Positions 23,479 through 34,563 of a stretch of DNA of 64,000 nt are shown one piece after another. The DNA is taken from NCBI GenBank assembly GCA_019914945.1, contig CM034101.1:10799188-10863187 (forward strand), in the 5' to 3' direction. The notes beneath the pieces were generated by a model. That model did not search any database, had not been told where the DNA came from, and worked only from the letters and a program-made list of their open reading frames with translations. Numbering within the stretch: the stretch's first letter is position 1; every line of letters begins with the position of its first letter. Made by a program: the position numbers and the translations under genes. The DNA comes from Typha latifolia. Taxonomy: Eukaryota > Streptophyta > Magnoliopsida > Poales > Typhaceae.

Positions 23479-24417
23479 AATTGAGAGTGAGTTGCATTTA
23501 AATTGTAATAGAAGCATCGATTTCACCAATAAATAAATCACAGGATAATTAATATTTTTCTTTGTATTGACCATTCTTTCAGCAACTAGTCACATACCTT
23601 TCAAATTCAAAATTTGAATATCAAATTGTGTATCGAATATGAATGTATCAAGTTAATTGTGCTAGTGAAAAATCATTTGGTTAATTAGTAGCTTAGTGTT
23701 AACCTCACTAAACTTTCATTCCGATCCTAAGGTTGAATATCAATGATAACATAAAAAGATTCTATAATAAATGATGCAACTTTGTCGTTGTAGGAGCTTT
23801 ATGTGTTGAACGATCTGGAGGAACAAAGTATCTTTCATGTTAGGTATTGTGAGATATCTTGTTTCGCACAATTTAAATGATACAACATGGTTCACAAGAC
23901 TATCTCAGCCAACTCGGTGTCCGCTGAAAATTAATTTCGAGTGTATTTTTGAGTTTCAGACTCGGCTCACCTCAACTCGAGCCGAACATGAGCCGAGCTA
24001 GATCGAGTATGAGCCGAGCTCAAGCCTGAATCGAGTCTATTATCAAGCCATACTCAAACCAAGCTGAGCTAAGAACTATTTAGGCTTAATTAAATTTTAA
24101 TAGTTAAACTAAATAAAAATTTACTAAACCTAGAATTTTAAAATTTAACCAGTAAATATAACCAACGTAGGGTTCTTAGGTGAGCTCTAGAGAGTGAAAG
24201 CTTTGCAACACCACCGCCATGGGTTGGCTGGCTCCACCACGACCATTCAAAGAAGCTCGATGACTTGGATAGGTTATGCTAATGATTTTGTTGGCTTGGA
24301 GGAGGAGGAAGCTTATCGGGAAGTAGTCTTGCCAATGGTGGAGAACGAGTTGGAGAAGGGTGCATCGGGTATAGAGATTTGTGAATGTTAGGATAAATAT
24401 TTAGGGTTTAAAATTTT

Positions 24418-24419
<2 letters not shown>

Positions 24420-24481
<62 letters not shown>
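24420..24481. repeat. (TA)n microsatellite
   Basis: About 31 uninterrupted TA units between a TTTAGA and TTATATTTGAGCC. Confidence 0.95.
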
Positions 24482-24486
<5 letters not shown>

Positions 24487-24827
24487 TTGAGCCTATCGAG
24501 CCGAGTCAAGCCAAGTGGCTCGTTTATTTTAACACCAGTACTTAACACCAACGCTTATATACATTTAATAGCTCCATAGCATTTATTATATGCGCACTTT
24601 TGGTTGTAAGCTCGAGATAACTCATTAATAATTTCCAAAATTGATTCCATTAGATGAAGAATTGACATCAAATCAAAAGTTTGCATCGATTCTAATAACA
24701 TTACTATTTTGTTCACAACTCGAGCTATCCTCGTTCACTATTTTGAAAACATTATCATGGATGAAAACATAATAATCAAATTGTCAAAGTATGATCACTA
24801 GCGAGTATCATTGCTAAACGTGATCAA

Positions 24828-25400
24828 ACAGCCCAGCCCGCCTGTGCCCGGCCAGACCCGGCCTGGTTTGGACCAGGCTAAGCCCGGCCCGGACCTGGTT
24901 TAGGCCCGGCCTAGCCCGAGCCCGAACTACCCATGGGTGGCACGGGCCAGCCCTTTGCCCGTCCGACCCAGCCCGGAAGCCCACCAGTTTGGCCCGCAAC
25001 TAGGCCCGCCCGTTCTGCTACAGTAAAAACCAACTAAAATTTTGGTACTGTATCATTTAATATTTTTTTAAGCACACATTTAATTTTTTTTAATTTATTA
25101 TTATTTTTTAAATAGAGGAATATAAATATTTTTTAAAAAATAAGCTACTAATAAAAAAATTCTAAAAATAGCTAAAATGTGGGTTCGGCCGAATGATTGG
25201 TGGGTCGGGCCAGCCTGGCCCGACCGGCTAACCCGATCTCTCACGGGCCGACGGGCGGTAACGGGCTAGACTATTCTATCTCGACCCGAACATGGCCCGA
25301 CCCGAGTGATTGGTGGGTTGGGCCATGAACAAATACTTAAGCCCGGTTGGCCCGAAAAGCCTGGCCCGAACCCGGCCCAGCCCGCCCGATGATCATGTCT
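24828..25400. repeat. GGCCCG-rich dispersed repeat
   Basis: Two blocks of GCCCGGCCC/GCCCGACCCG motifs flank an AT-rich core (25020-25180). Both outer edges contain CAGCCCGCC beside TGATCA, and the right end (TGGGCCATGAACAAATACTT, then CCCGATGATCA) is shared with a decayed copy at 62740-62825. It is probably a non-autonomous transposon; superfamily not determined. Confidence 0.5.
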
Positions 25401-25884
25401 AATCATTGCATAAGGCTAACTTCCCAATTTAAAAAGCTCACTAGTGTTGACCGCTTCCACAACTTCAACAACTTATTTTTCACAAAGAAGATCACAACGG
25501 TTTCACCAGCAATATTAAATACATTGTTGGCTAAATTAAAGGAAACAACAACTTGTAGATAATTTTTAGCAATAACAACTAACGTTAATGCAATCAATCT
25601 ACAAAACAATGAACATAATATTTTGATTTATTTTCTGCTAAAATAAATATGGCAAACCTATTCAGCTCACCTTGTATGTTACTGGCTTAATTATATCCAT
25701 CTCGATAAATCCTTGCAATGTTCAATTAATTCATAATTCGCTAGTATTAATATTATACTGCTTCTTTAGATGTTCGAGCTGATGTATTAGAATATTGTGG
25801 ACCAGATATGGACCGATCTGAATATAAAAAAATAAAAAAATTTAGGTGATGATAGCCTCACGAGATAGAGTTCTAATGACTCTA

Positions 25885-26063
25885 TGATATGATTCGAACT
25901 TCACTGATGTTGTCTTGAGCATAGATATACTTTAGGGGTGTCTTTTATTCTTATTTTAGTGTTTATTTCATAGAAAAATAAATTTTCTGTATGTCATAGC
26001 GGATGGAGTGCGTTCGAACGCGCTTGCGAACGCCTGCATGAGATTCACAAATACAGAGAACGT
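25885..26063 (+). mobile_element. LTR-B fragment (5' end)
   Basis: It begins TGATATGATTCGAACTTCAC and continues TACTTTAGGGGTGTCTTTTA, TTTTCTGTATGTCA and one GCGTTCGAACGCGCTTGCGAAC repeat, as in 37915-38110. It stops at the ACAGAGAACG module where a gag pseudogene begins. Confidence 0.8.
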
Positions 26064-26690
26064 AACGTCCTTGGCTTGGAAGTATCCGAATATGCATGCA
26101 TCGATATTTTAGGTTGGATATCTTCCTCCGCACCCTCCATAATGGCCTCCTCATGGACCTCCTTTAGACACTCTCTAACTTCAACAACCTCATCATCCTC
26201 TTCAAAACCATCTATAAGCATCACACTCCCGATCAATTTAGAACACCGATGACCGGGGGTGAAACGCTCATCACATCGAAAGCAAATGCCCTTCACTCTC
26301 CGCTTCTCCACTTGGGCAGGTGTGAGAGTTTGAACGGGGGGTCTTATGCCTCTTCTAATATCAAAAGGTCTCAAAGGTGGTCGTGGTCTAGTACTCGCAG
26401 TCGCTGTTCTTAAACCTGCAGAATTTTCAACGGGCGTTCTAGGAGCAAACCGCCTATCTCGGTTGCCCCAATTGGTTTTCGCTGCCATCTTTAGAGCCTT
26501 ATACTTTTGCTCCATCGTCACGGCCTTCTCAAAGGCCTCCTCAAGAGTAATATGACAAAGAGCACGAACATCTGCCTGAATCTCATCCCGTAGCCCTAAA
26601 ATAAATGTGCTCATTAATGTCGGTTCGGGCCAAAGTGGCTCACAACGACTACTAACTCTTTCAAACTCAGCTTGGTTCGGGCCAAAGTGG
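26064..26690 (-). pseudogene. Gag fragment of a Reina-like gypsy element
   Basis: An open minus-strand frame with capsid-like sequence (FILGLRDEIQADVRALCHI, LEEAFEKAVTMEQKY), a Pro/Arg-rich linker, and the zinc knuckle CFRCDERFTPGHRC. An acidic region then leads into the start of protease (ISMHAYSDTSKPRTL). The N-terminal part and everything after the start of protease are missing. It is joined on both sides to LTR sequences at TTCGAACG/GAACG motifs: family B on the left, the SIRE-like LTR on the right. The right junction (26620-26700) carries a short duplication of the GGTTCGGGCCAAAGTGG segment. Confidence 0.8.
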
Positions 26691-26841
26691 TTCACAAACG
26701 CGTTCGAACACAACGGCTTTTCTCCAATAATCTTGCAATTTTTCAAACCAAAGACATTCTAGACTTGTGTAAAACTCATATACATGAAAAAATACAGTTA
26801 TAATATTTTGTACACAATTGCCAACAAATAAAAACCTAACA
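26690..26841 (-). repeat. Truncated 3' LTR of the SIRE-like element
   Basis: About 150 bp matching 31430-31580 (CAACGGCTTTTCTCCAATAA through AACCTAACA). It is cut at a GCGTTCGAAC motif and joined to the Reina-like gag. Confidence 0.85.
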
Positions 26842-28559
26842 ATTTCCCCCTTTGGCAATTTGTGACAAAACACCTAGGTTACAAGATATTACACAGACTT
26901 CAAATGAGCAATCAACCAGACTAGAATATTTTGCACATCAATCCCTGCAAATAAACATATACCAATCCAAGATCAAGTGAAAATAACTTGAAATGAATAA
27001 ACAATCCAAACACAAGTTATCAATGTAGCATAAGTTCAAAAGTACTTAAACAGACAAAGTTCACAATTTCTCTAAGCAAAGTTATAAGCAAGATTAGAAA
27101 GACATAAAGACTCTAATAAACTCCCCCTATTGCCATGCTCCCCCTACACACGTAAACTCTAAAACTTTAAACTCACACCACACACGACACACTAGACACT
27201 CTCCCCATTTTTGACACAAATGCCAAAGAATAGAAACTCGGAGAGAACTGACGATGAAGAATCGTCAACACAGAGTCAAGTATGGTTTTTAGAAACCATG
27301 AAGGCCCTAAATGAAACCCATCTTTCACTTGAAAACGCTAAGATATCACATTCAATTGCACAAAAAACATCAAGATATTAACTTTAACGTGATCAAAACT
27401 TGAAACCGCACGAAATCAATCAAGATCAAGAGACTTAATTGAATAAAAAATAAGAAAATTGATGAATGATCATACCTCGCAAAAAGTGAAAAAAATCTTG
27501 AAGTTTCGGCCAAAAGACTTTAAAAGGGTTTGAAGTGAAAATTTTGATGAAAAAGATGAAGATCTAGAGGATTTGGAAATTTTTTTTTAAATTTAAACTA
27601 AAACAAATCAAAAATCTTTTTGGAGATGCACATCTAAAGATTCAAAATACATTCAAGACATAGAATATGATAATCAAATGAAATAAGTCATACACAGATC
27701 AATCAAATCATCAAAAGTATATTATAATCAATTCTAATGCATCACTCAAAATTAAATTAATCTTGATTGATCATAACAATATACATATGCAAGGTGAGCA
27801 TAGATAACATGAACTAATTTTCTTAAACAAACTTTTCTATATAAACAATGATGCAACACAGTAGTCAAACTGACTTAGTATTGAAATTTTGCACTTTTCG
27901 ACTTATTCTCCATAACATAACAGGAATTTTCCTGTATTTTAAAAAAAAAAATAGGTGCAATGATGGCTTTCACACATGAGTAGGTAGCCATTTTCTTGTA
28001 ATACAAATCAAACAAAGTGCAAGAAGAAATTCACATATATTTTTTTGAATTTGCATATAATGTACTGAGTCAAACTGGACTCGAAACAAGACGGCTTTCA
28101 CACTAACTCATTGTAGCCCTTTTCATTGATCTTTTATGAACATATTTTTTATGACTAAGCATGAGGTCAAACTGTGCAAATCAAAGTTAATAGTGAGCTA
28201 TTTAAAAAAAATATTCATGATATCATGCTCACACAAGAATATACATACGTTATGAGTGCATTAAAATTTTTATTATTATAGAAGTCGAGGGAGTGACAAA
28301 ATCAAAATTGAAACAATATACTACAAGATGACAAAATTGACTATAATAACTCATAATCAAGAGAAAAATCATATTTTTATATCAAGAGTATATTATTGAA
28401 TCTAGGAGTGCATAAATTTTTATTTTTTTATTTTTTATTTTTTTTATTATTTGTTTTTAGCAAAAACTCTCGACAAATCTGAAACTAAAACCAAAGAAAA
28501 TTTCAGAGTAAAGAAAACCTAAAAAAAATGAAACAAAATAAGAAACTCGCAAACTAAAA
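26842..28559 (-). other. 3' non-coding region of the SIRE-like element
   Basis: AT-rich, without an open frame that resembles an envelope-like protein. Polypurine-like tracts on the minus strand occur at 26842-26856 (AAAGGGGGAAAT, next to the LTR) and again near 27121, 27139 and 27203, as is usual in Maximus/SIRE elements. Confidence 0.6.
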
Positions 28560-30889
28560 CACAAATCAATCCAAAGCATAAATCCCTAAAGAAGTACGAA
28601 GATACTGAAATCTCTGTAAATCCAAAGATTTTGTAAACAAATCAGCCAACTATTTCTCCGTCTCAACATGTTCTAGTGCTATTGTTTTTCTTGTTACATT
28701 TCAGATTATGTGAAGTTATAACAACATAGCAATTATCAGATGTTCTAGATCCAAAACATATAACATTACCATCATGATCTAGAATAGTACAATTATTTTT
28801 AGAGAATTTTACCTCATAACCTTCATCACAAAATTGAATGATGCTTAATAAATTTGCTTTCAAGCCATTAACATAAAGAACATTTTCGAGACTAGGAATA
28901 CCTGGAGTACTTACCTTTCCTTTACCTATTACCTTGGATGAGTTACCATCTCCAAATGTCACAACTCCCCCTTCATATTGTTCAAGATTAGAAAATAAGG
29001 ATTTGTCGCCTGACATATGTCTTGAACAACCACTGTCTAAATACCACAAGTTAGAATTTAAAGCTTTCAAGGCATTATGTACAACATAACATTTCAAATC
29101 ACTTTTCTTGACCCATATGGTCTTTGTTTTCATCCCATAAATAAAAGCACTTCTAGGTTTTTGCAAAAGTTTGCAATGATGTCGAATATGCCCTAGAATG
29201 CCGCAATGATAGCATGTCGGAACAAACCTTTTTCTACTCACCTTTTGTCGATGAGTATGACTAAAGTTTACCTTTGGTGCCGTTGAAGAGTTACTAGTTT
29301 GTTGATTGAACTTCGGTTTAGAGACATTTATCCAGGATTGTTTTGAAAAAATGGTTGATGACCTCAGGTTTTCTTCCTTTTGTATACCTGCAGAAACAAA
29401 GACAGTTTTATTATTATTTGAATTACCAGTGTATCCAACACCATACCTGTCTTTTCCAGAGATCTGAGCTTTTAGAATTTCGTCCAGTTTGTTCTTCCCT
29501 TTTAGAAATGTCACTTCCTTATTCAGTCGCTCTAGTTCAATTTCATCAGTCTTCATTTTATTTTTCGCATTGTCAAGTTATTCAGAAAGGTCTTTGACAC
29601 GTTCAAGTTCCAATTTGTACTTCTCCTCAAATTGAATTCTTTCTTGTTCAATTACCTTGAGTCGTTGATGTAGTCTAAGATTATTTTTCTTGAGTTTAAA
29701 TGACTCCAGGTACAGGTCATTATATGCCTTTTGAATTTCAGATTCATCTTCTTCAGCTGGTAACATATCCTAATCATATGTACTATCAATATCAATAACA
29801 GAGTCAGTATTAAGTAGAGAAGAGGTAAAAGCTACAAAATTTTCTTCATCGTTTTCAGAATCAACATTAGATTCATCTGAGTCATCCCAAATAACTTTCA
29901 TAGCTTTGCCCTTCCTCTTAAGACGATTAGGGCATTCTTGTGCGATGTGTCCAAAACTAGAACATTCAAAACATTGAACTTTATTCTCAGAACTCTTATT
30001 TTTCTGTTTGGCATTGTTGTTGGTACCACCTGTATTTGAACTCACAGTATTCTTCTTTTTCACAAAGGCTTTACTTTTTTCAAATTTTTCAGCATTCAAC
30101 TTGTTTGGCTTCCGAAAGAATTTATTGAACTTTTTGACAAACATAGTCAACATCTCAACATCTAAATCACCTTCATCATCAGACTCCTCTAAATTTTGTT
30201 CAACTGTGGATAGGGCCATCCCTTTGGACTTCCTCGGTTTTGAAAGGCTGGACTCAAATGTTTGTAAATTTCCTACCAATTGTTCAACTTTTATAGAATC
30301 GATGTCCTTACTTTCCTCAATAGCTGTAACTTTCGCCTGAAACCTCTTTGGAAGAGACCTAAGGATCTTACGGACAGTTCTATTTTCAGGAATTTTCTCT
30401 CCTAGGTTGAAACTGGAGTTGGCTATATCACTCAGTTTTTCATAAAACTCATCAAATGTCTCATTCTCCTCCATACGTAGAGTTTCAAAACTAGTAGTTA
30501 ACCTCTGAAGTTTCGAAAGTTTTACAGCCATAGTTCCTTCATGAGTTGTTTCTAAGATTGTCCAGGCTTCGTTTGCTATCTCACAAGTAGAAATTCTTCG
30601 AAATTCTTCTAAATTCTTCCGAGGAAACACAACTAAAAATTACATTTGTTGCTTTGCTATTCCAGCCAACTTTTTTATAATCTGTCTTATCCTATGACTC
30701 AATCAGTTTCTCAATAAACTTATCATTCACCATGTACATTGGTGGACTCCAACCGTTCACAATGGCCATCCATACTCGCTCATCTATAGACTTAAAATAA
30801 GCTCTCATCCTAGCTTTCCAATATCCATAATTTGATCCATCTAGAATAGGAGGTCTAATAGATGATGGTCCATCTCTATGAAAATCCAT
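28560..30889 (-). pseudogene. Gag-protease with fused RNase H tail (SIRE-like copia)
   Basis: Gag starts at 30889 (MDFHRDGPSSIRPPILDGSN...YWKARM), has a stop near 30695, and resumes from about 30630 (KNLEEFRRISTCEIANEAW). The first zinc knuckle is CFECSSFGHIAQEC (about 29930-29970). An acidic stretch and coiled coil follow (29766-29580, leucine/lysine/glutamate heptads), then a stop and the frame 29556-28663 with a second knuckle CYHCGILGHIRHHC and protease WYLDSGCSRHM. Around 28685 the reading passes to LADLFTKSLDLQRF, the usual C-terminal end of copia RNase H, in another frame. So about 3 kb of pol (integrase to RNase H) was deleted. Capsid production might once have been possible, but stops now break it. 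Confidence 0.85.
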
Positions 30890-30924
30890 GCCTATCTGAT
30901 CTCTCTCAAAGGGTGAGAGAACCT

Positions 30925-30936
30925 GCTCTCATACCA
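30925..30936 (-). other. Primer-binding site (initiator tRNA-Met type)
   Basis: Minus-strand TGGTATGAGAGC, one base from the usual TGGTATCAGAGC, two bases inside the 5' LTR. Confidence 0.85.
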
Positions 30937-31036
30937 ATTGAAAAAACCCCTAGACACAAGTATGTATCTAAATACTAGGCAATGATATCACTCGTTCTCT
31001 TAAGTAAAAGTCCGTAGAAATATTAAGAACGAAAGT

Positions 31037-31200
31037 CTTATCCGTACTCACGAAAGTACAAGATAGAGCCAAATCCTAATCTTATCCGTACTCACGAAAG
31101 TACAAGATAGAGCCAAATCCAAATCTTATCTGCACTCATGAAAGTACAAGATAGAGCCAAATCCTAATCTTATCCATACTCACGAAAGTACAATATTCTT
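31037..31200. repeat. 44-bp tandem repeat, four units
   Basis: Units starting CTTATCCGTACTCACGAAAG at 31037, 31081, 31125 and 31169, each containing TACAAGATAGAGCCAAATCC (the last incomplete). Confidence 0.9.
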
Positions 31201-31267
31201 AAACTTTGTTGGTGCGTTCGAACGGGCTCGATTGCGTTCGAACGCGACAACTTGAATTCTTCAGGTT

Positions 31268-31441
31268 GCGTTCGAACGCGTTTGTGAACGCAGCTCTCGG
31301 TCTGTGTGAACGCAATATCCGCGTTCGAACGCGTTTGTGAACGCGGCTCTCGGTCTGTGTGAACGCAGTACCCGCGTTCGAACGCGGCTCTCTGTCTGTG
31401 TGAACGCAGATTCCGCGTTCAAACGCATTTGTTAACGCGGT
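31268..31441. repeat. 53-bp GCGTTCGAACGC tandem array
   Basis: Units start at 31268, 31321, 31374 and 31415, each opening with GCGTTCGAACGC or a one-base variant, followed by TTTGTGAACGC and CTCTCGGTCTGTGTGAACGC; the third and fourth are shortened. Further single copies lie at 31211-31246. Confidence 0.9.
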
Positions 31442-31582
31442 GTGAACTCAACGGCTTTTCTCCAATAATCTTGCAATTCTTCAAACCAAAGATATTATAG
31501 ACTTGTGTAAAACTCATATACATGAAAAAAATACACTTATAATATTTTGTACACAATTGCCAACAAATAAAAACCTAACAAA

Positions 31583-33196
31583 TATACTTTAGGGGTGTCT
31601 TTTATTCTTGTTTTAGTGTTTATTTTATAGAAAAATAAATTTTCTGTATGTCGTGTTCGAACGCGAATGGAGTGCATTCGAACGCGCTTGCGAACGCCTG
31701 CATTAGGTTCACAAATACAGAGAACGCAAAATGTGCGTTCGAACGTGCTTGTGAATGCCTGCATTAGGTTCACAAATATAGAGAACGCAAAATGTGCGTT
31801 CGAATGTGATCGGGCGCGTTCGAATGCAGTCGGCAAAAATCCACTATTTCTAGGATTAATAATTGCCATTTTTGAATCATTTTGGTTAGCCTCTAAAGGT
31901 GTGGATGGCAACCAAGGAATAATTATTGAATGAATTGAGTTTTGCCCTAGTCTCCTTCATCTTCTTCTCTCTCGTTATCTCGTTCCCTAGCGACACCGCT
32001 TCTAGCCTCCCTCGACCGGCCACTCACCCTAGTCCCTTAGGGGCAGCCCACTCCTCCCCCTTCTTCCAATCTATCTATCTAATAAGCTCTGATACAAATT
32101 GATAAGCTCTGATACCAAATTGTTGGGTTCTTGTACCAAAAGGTCGACTACGGAACAATTCCTTAAGATATGAATTTATTATAGGAATCAGTCCGCGCAA
32201 CTGAGGGAAAATATTCTTCAAATATTCTATAGTAGTCAGCCAATTATGAAATTGAGTGGATTCGATTTTTAACTTCCTGATCTATAACTTTTGTATTTAT
32301 ACCCTTCATAGATCCGATCTTCAACTGGGACGAAAACATGGAATAACGTGGGTGATGGTGGTGATGAATGGTGGAGTGGATATTAGGATTATGGATGGAT
32401 ATGGAGATTAAGGTGGATGGTGAACGTGATTAAGGGATATAGACGAAGGGAACGAAGTGGTCGAGATCCCAAAGAAGAGTGGTGGCGCGACAGTCGAGGG
32501 AGATTAGAAGTTAGAAAAAACCTTGCCAATGGTAGAGGTAGAAGGATGGTGAAGAGGGAGGAGGGAGATTAGGGTAGATAGATGATAGAGAAGCAAGAAA
32601 TTAATATTCCAACAGCATAATGAAGTTGCTTGCCATCCACATATTTATAGAGGCTAGCCAACAAGTCCTAAAATAATATGTAACTCTAATTCTAGAAGAT
32701 TCCCGCCGATCGGGTTCGAACATGCCCGATCGTGTTCGAACGCACCAAAAGACATTATCTGTATGTGCGAACGCGATGCAGGCGTTCAAACTCGCCCGAC
32801 TGTGTTCGAATGTACAATATGCGTTCTCTGTATTTGTGAACCTAATGCAGGTGTTCCCAAGGGCGTTCGAATGCGACTTATAGGAATTTTATTTTAATAA
32901 AAATAAATAACTAATGTTGTAAGAAAAGATCCTAACTAAACATATCACTATCACCTTGCCCTAACCTCTTCTATCATCCGTAACCCTTCCACCTCCACTT
33001 ACTCACCAGTGCCACCCCATTATCGCCAGTCCACCACCCTTCACCACCATCAAGGATCTCGTGCATCCATCTACTGATCCAAAGACGGACTCCCTAACGT
33101 GCGTCTACTAATTGGATGATATCTCGAGATCCCACCGCCCGATTCGCCTAAAACTAGGTTTGTTGGAAATATCTTTTCTGAGGCTACAACATATCA
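31583..33196 (+). mobile_element. 5' LTR-B, split by a reversed LTR-A
   Basis: The two parts 31583-32079 and 32953-33196 are colinear with 37972-38711. The first about 55 bases of the LTR are missing where the SIRE-like LTR ends. It carries two tandem 61-bp repeats of GCGTTCGAACG...GAACGCCTGCATTAGG...ACAGAGAACGCAAAATGT (31670-31800). It ends near CATATCA at 33190-33196; the exact LTR boundary is uncertain because AAAT follows in all three copies. Confidence 0.75.
32080..32947 (-). mobile_element. Reversed LTR-A with primer-binding remnant, TSD CTATC
   Basis: The LTR runs 32121-32947 (minus strand TGATATGTTTAGTTAGG to CCCAACA). Beside it, at 32106-32117, is a perfect minus-strand primer-binding site TGGTATCAGAGC. 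A near-copy of the same 20 bp sits at 32083-32100. The whole is flanked by CTATC (32075-32079 and 32948-32952), and the uninterrupted LTR-B at about 38448-38480 has a single CTATC followed by ATCTTGCTC, supporting a real insertion. The internal region and second LTR are gone. Confidence 0.8.
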
Positions 33197-34563
33197 AAAT
33201 GATGACAACCAGAGCCATGGCTACATGGCAAAATGAGGAAGATGAGATTTCCCCAATAGAGGAGGGGGAAATGGCTACAGGAACTTCCACCCGAGGAACC
33301 GCCCGACCGAATCTGAAGAATGAAGAGTCTAGTGTTCAAGCAATGATTGGGTCTCTTTTCGAGCAAATAGCCATCAATACTCAGATAATGATGGAAATGA
33401 TGCGGGAAATATGGGCTTGGCCGAAACCTTCTTCAATAAGAAATGGGGAGCACTCCGCAGCATACCTAACATCCTCCACGGCCTCCCCATTCCCCCACAA
33501 AAATAGGGGAGAGTTAGGCTATCCAGCAAAATCAAGCTTCTGCACCCCAACCCATGGTCAGCTGCAATGAACCGCCACCGGTTACAATGGGATCCTCAAC
33601 CATTGTAGCATCCCTCGAAAACTCCACATCTTCCCATGCACCGGAGACCTCGCTGACAAACCGCGAAAGGCTAGCCGCACCCTTCTCGATCCATGCAGAA
33701 ACGGTGAAGAGTCCAGCTTCAAGGTAGCAGTTTCTTCCGGTGAGCTCGACGGTTGGAAAGGTTCTTTCGACGTCAGAATGGAGTTCTTTGACAAGTTGAC
33801 AACCGTGCGAAGAATTATTGAATGGAGGAAGACAACGCATGGTCGCTGGATATCCCTCATCAGGAATCTTCATCAGTGATGAGGGAGATGATTCAAAACC
33901 GCGAGTTCCGACACTTGGGTCGCCTTATACCATCTCCCTATGCAATCACGACGAATCGGCAACCAAGAAGAAATCACGTGTGGCCTTCCCAACAACGACA
34001 ACGACGACACCACGCATGGCCGAGAATCAAACTAAGGAAGGTGATCAGCATCTAGCCTCCGACGACCTTCCACCATTCTCCTCGGTCGATCGACGGTCAA
34101 CCGCGACAGCGTCATCACCAGCGATGACGTTGCAGCTCCCCAACAAGCTACAATGCGAAGGAGAAGGCAGCAGTCTTCCACCCCATGATAGCACCGACCA
34201 CTGACAGGCTCGTAAAGACTTTGTGGGCTGCTGCTTTTCTCACCCAAACGGCTGAAAGCTTCCTACTATGGCTGCTACTAAACGTAGAAGAAGGAGATGA
34301 AGATTTTGTTTTTGCTAAACTCAGCCTTCCATAGCGGTCGACCGCCGCCACCCCAAGAGGGACCTTGTAGGCAACTATTTTCCTATTCCAGACGGGCGAA
34401 GGCCCCTTGTTGTGGCTGCGACGGGATAGAGAAGAAGGGGATGAAGATTTCATTTTTTGGCCAAACTTCAGCCTTCCATCGCTGTTGACTGTTGCCACAC
34501 CGCCGAGAACCCTACCAGAGCAACTACCGGAGGTGGTCACTACTAAGCAATGGCTGCCACATG
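33197..34563 (+). pseudogene. Gag-like start of a Reina-like element and decayed leader
   Basis: Directly after LTR-B an open frame reads MMTTRAMATWQNEEDE..., then SSVQAMIGSLFEQIA and MMEMMREI (to 33570), resembling the N-terminal end of chromoviral gag. A degenerate primer-binding site (CAACCAGAGCC) may overlap its start. From 33570 on, frames are short and not recognisable. The block continues across the solo LTR at 37272. Confidence 0.5.
34288..34495. repeat. 145-bp diverged duplication
   Basis: GAAGGAGATGAAGATTT...CAGCCTTCCATAGCGGT at 34288 recurs at 34433 as GAAGGGGATGAAGATTTC...CAGCCTTCCATCGCTGT. Confidence 0.7.

Larger units (their letters stand above)
23484..25884. other. Repeat-rich non-coding DNA
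   Basis: No convincing gene. It contains GAGCCGAGCTC-type repeats (about 23940-24080 and 24485-24525), a long TA microsatellite, and a GGCCCG-rich repeat (24828-25400). The frame at 24194-24391 has no recognisable domain. Confidence 0.45.
26690..31580 (-). mobile_element. SIRE/Maximus-like Ty1/copia element, internally deleted
   Basis: On the minus strand: 5' LTR (31580-30939), primer-binding site, gag with a long coiled-coil extension, second zinc knuckle, protease, then directly the C-terminal end of RNase H, about 1.7 kb of AT-rich non-coding DNA with several polypurine-like tracts, and a truncated 3' LTR (26841-26690). Integrase, reverse transcriptase and most of RNase H are absent. The LTR start TGTTAGGTTTTTATTTGTTG and the preceding GGGGGAAAT tract are preserved at both ends. 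It is a non-autonomous derivative. Clade by gag architecture and multiple polypurine tracts. Confidence 0.85.
30939..31580 (-). repeat. 5' LTR of the SIRE-like element
   Basis: 642 bp, TGTTAGGTTTTT... to ...GTTTTTTCA on the minus strand. It contains two tandem arrays: 44-bp units (31037-31200) and 53-bp GCGTTCGAACGC units (31268-31441). Confidence 0.85.

Noticed and set aside
16610..23483. Idea that the CRM-like element is still active
   Set aside because: Although LTRs and TSD are fresh, pol has three in-frame stops and a frameshift, so this copy cannot move by itself.
24194..24391. 65-residue frame with an acidic end
   Set aside because: No similarity recognised; flanked by repeat DNA.
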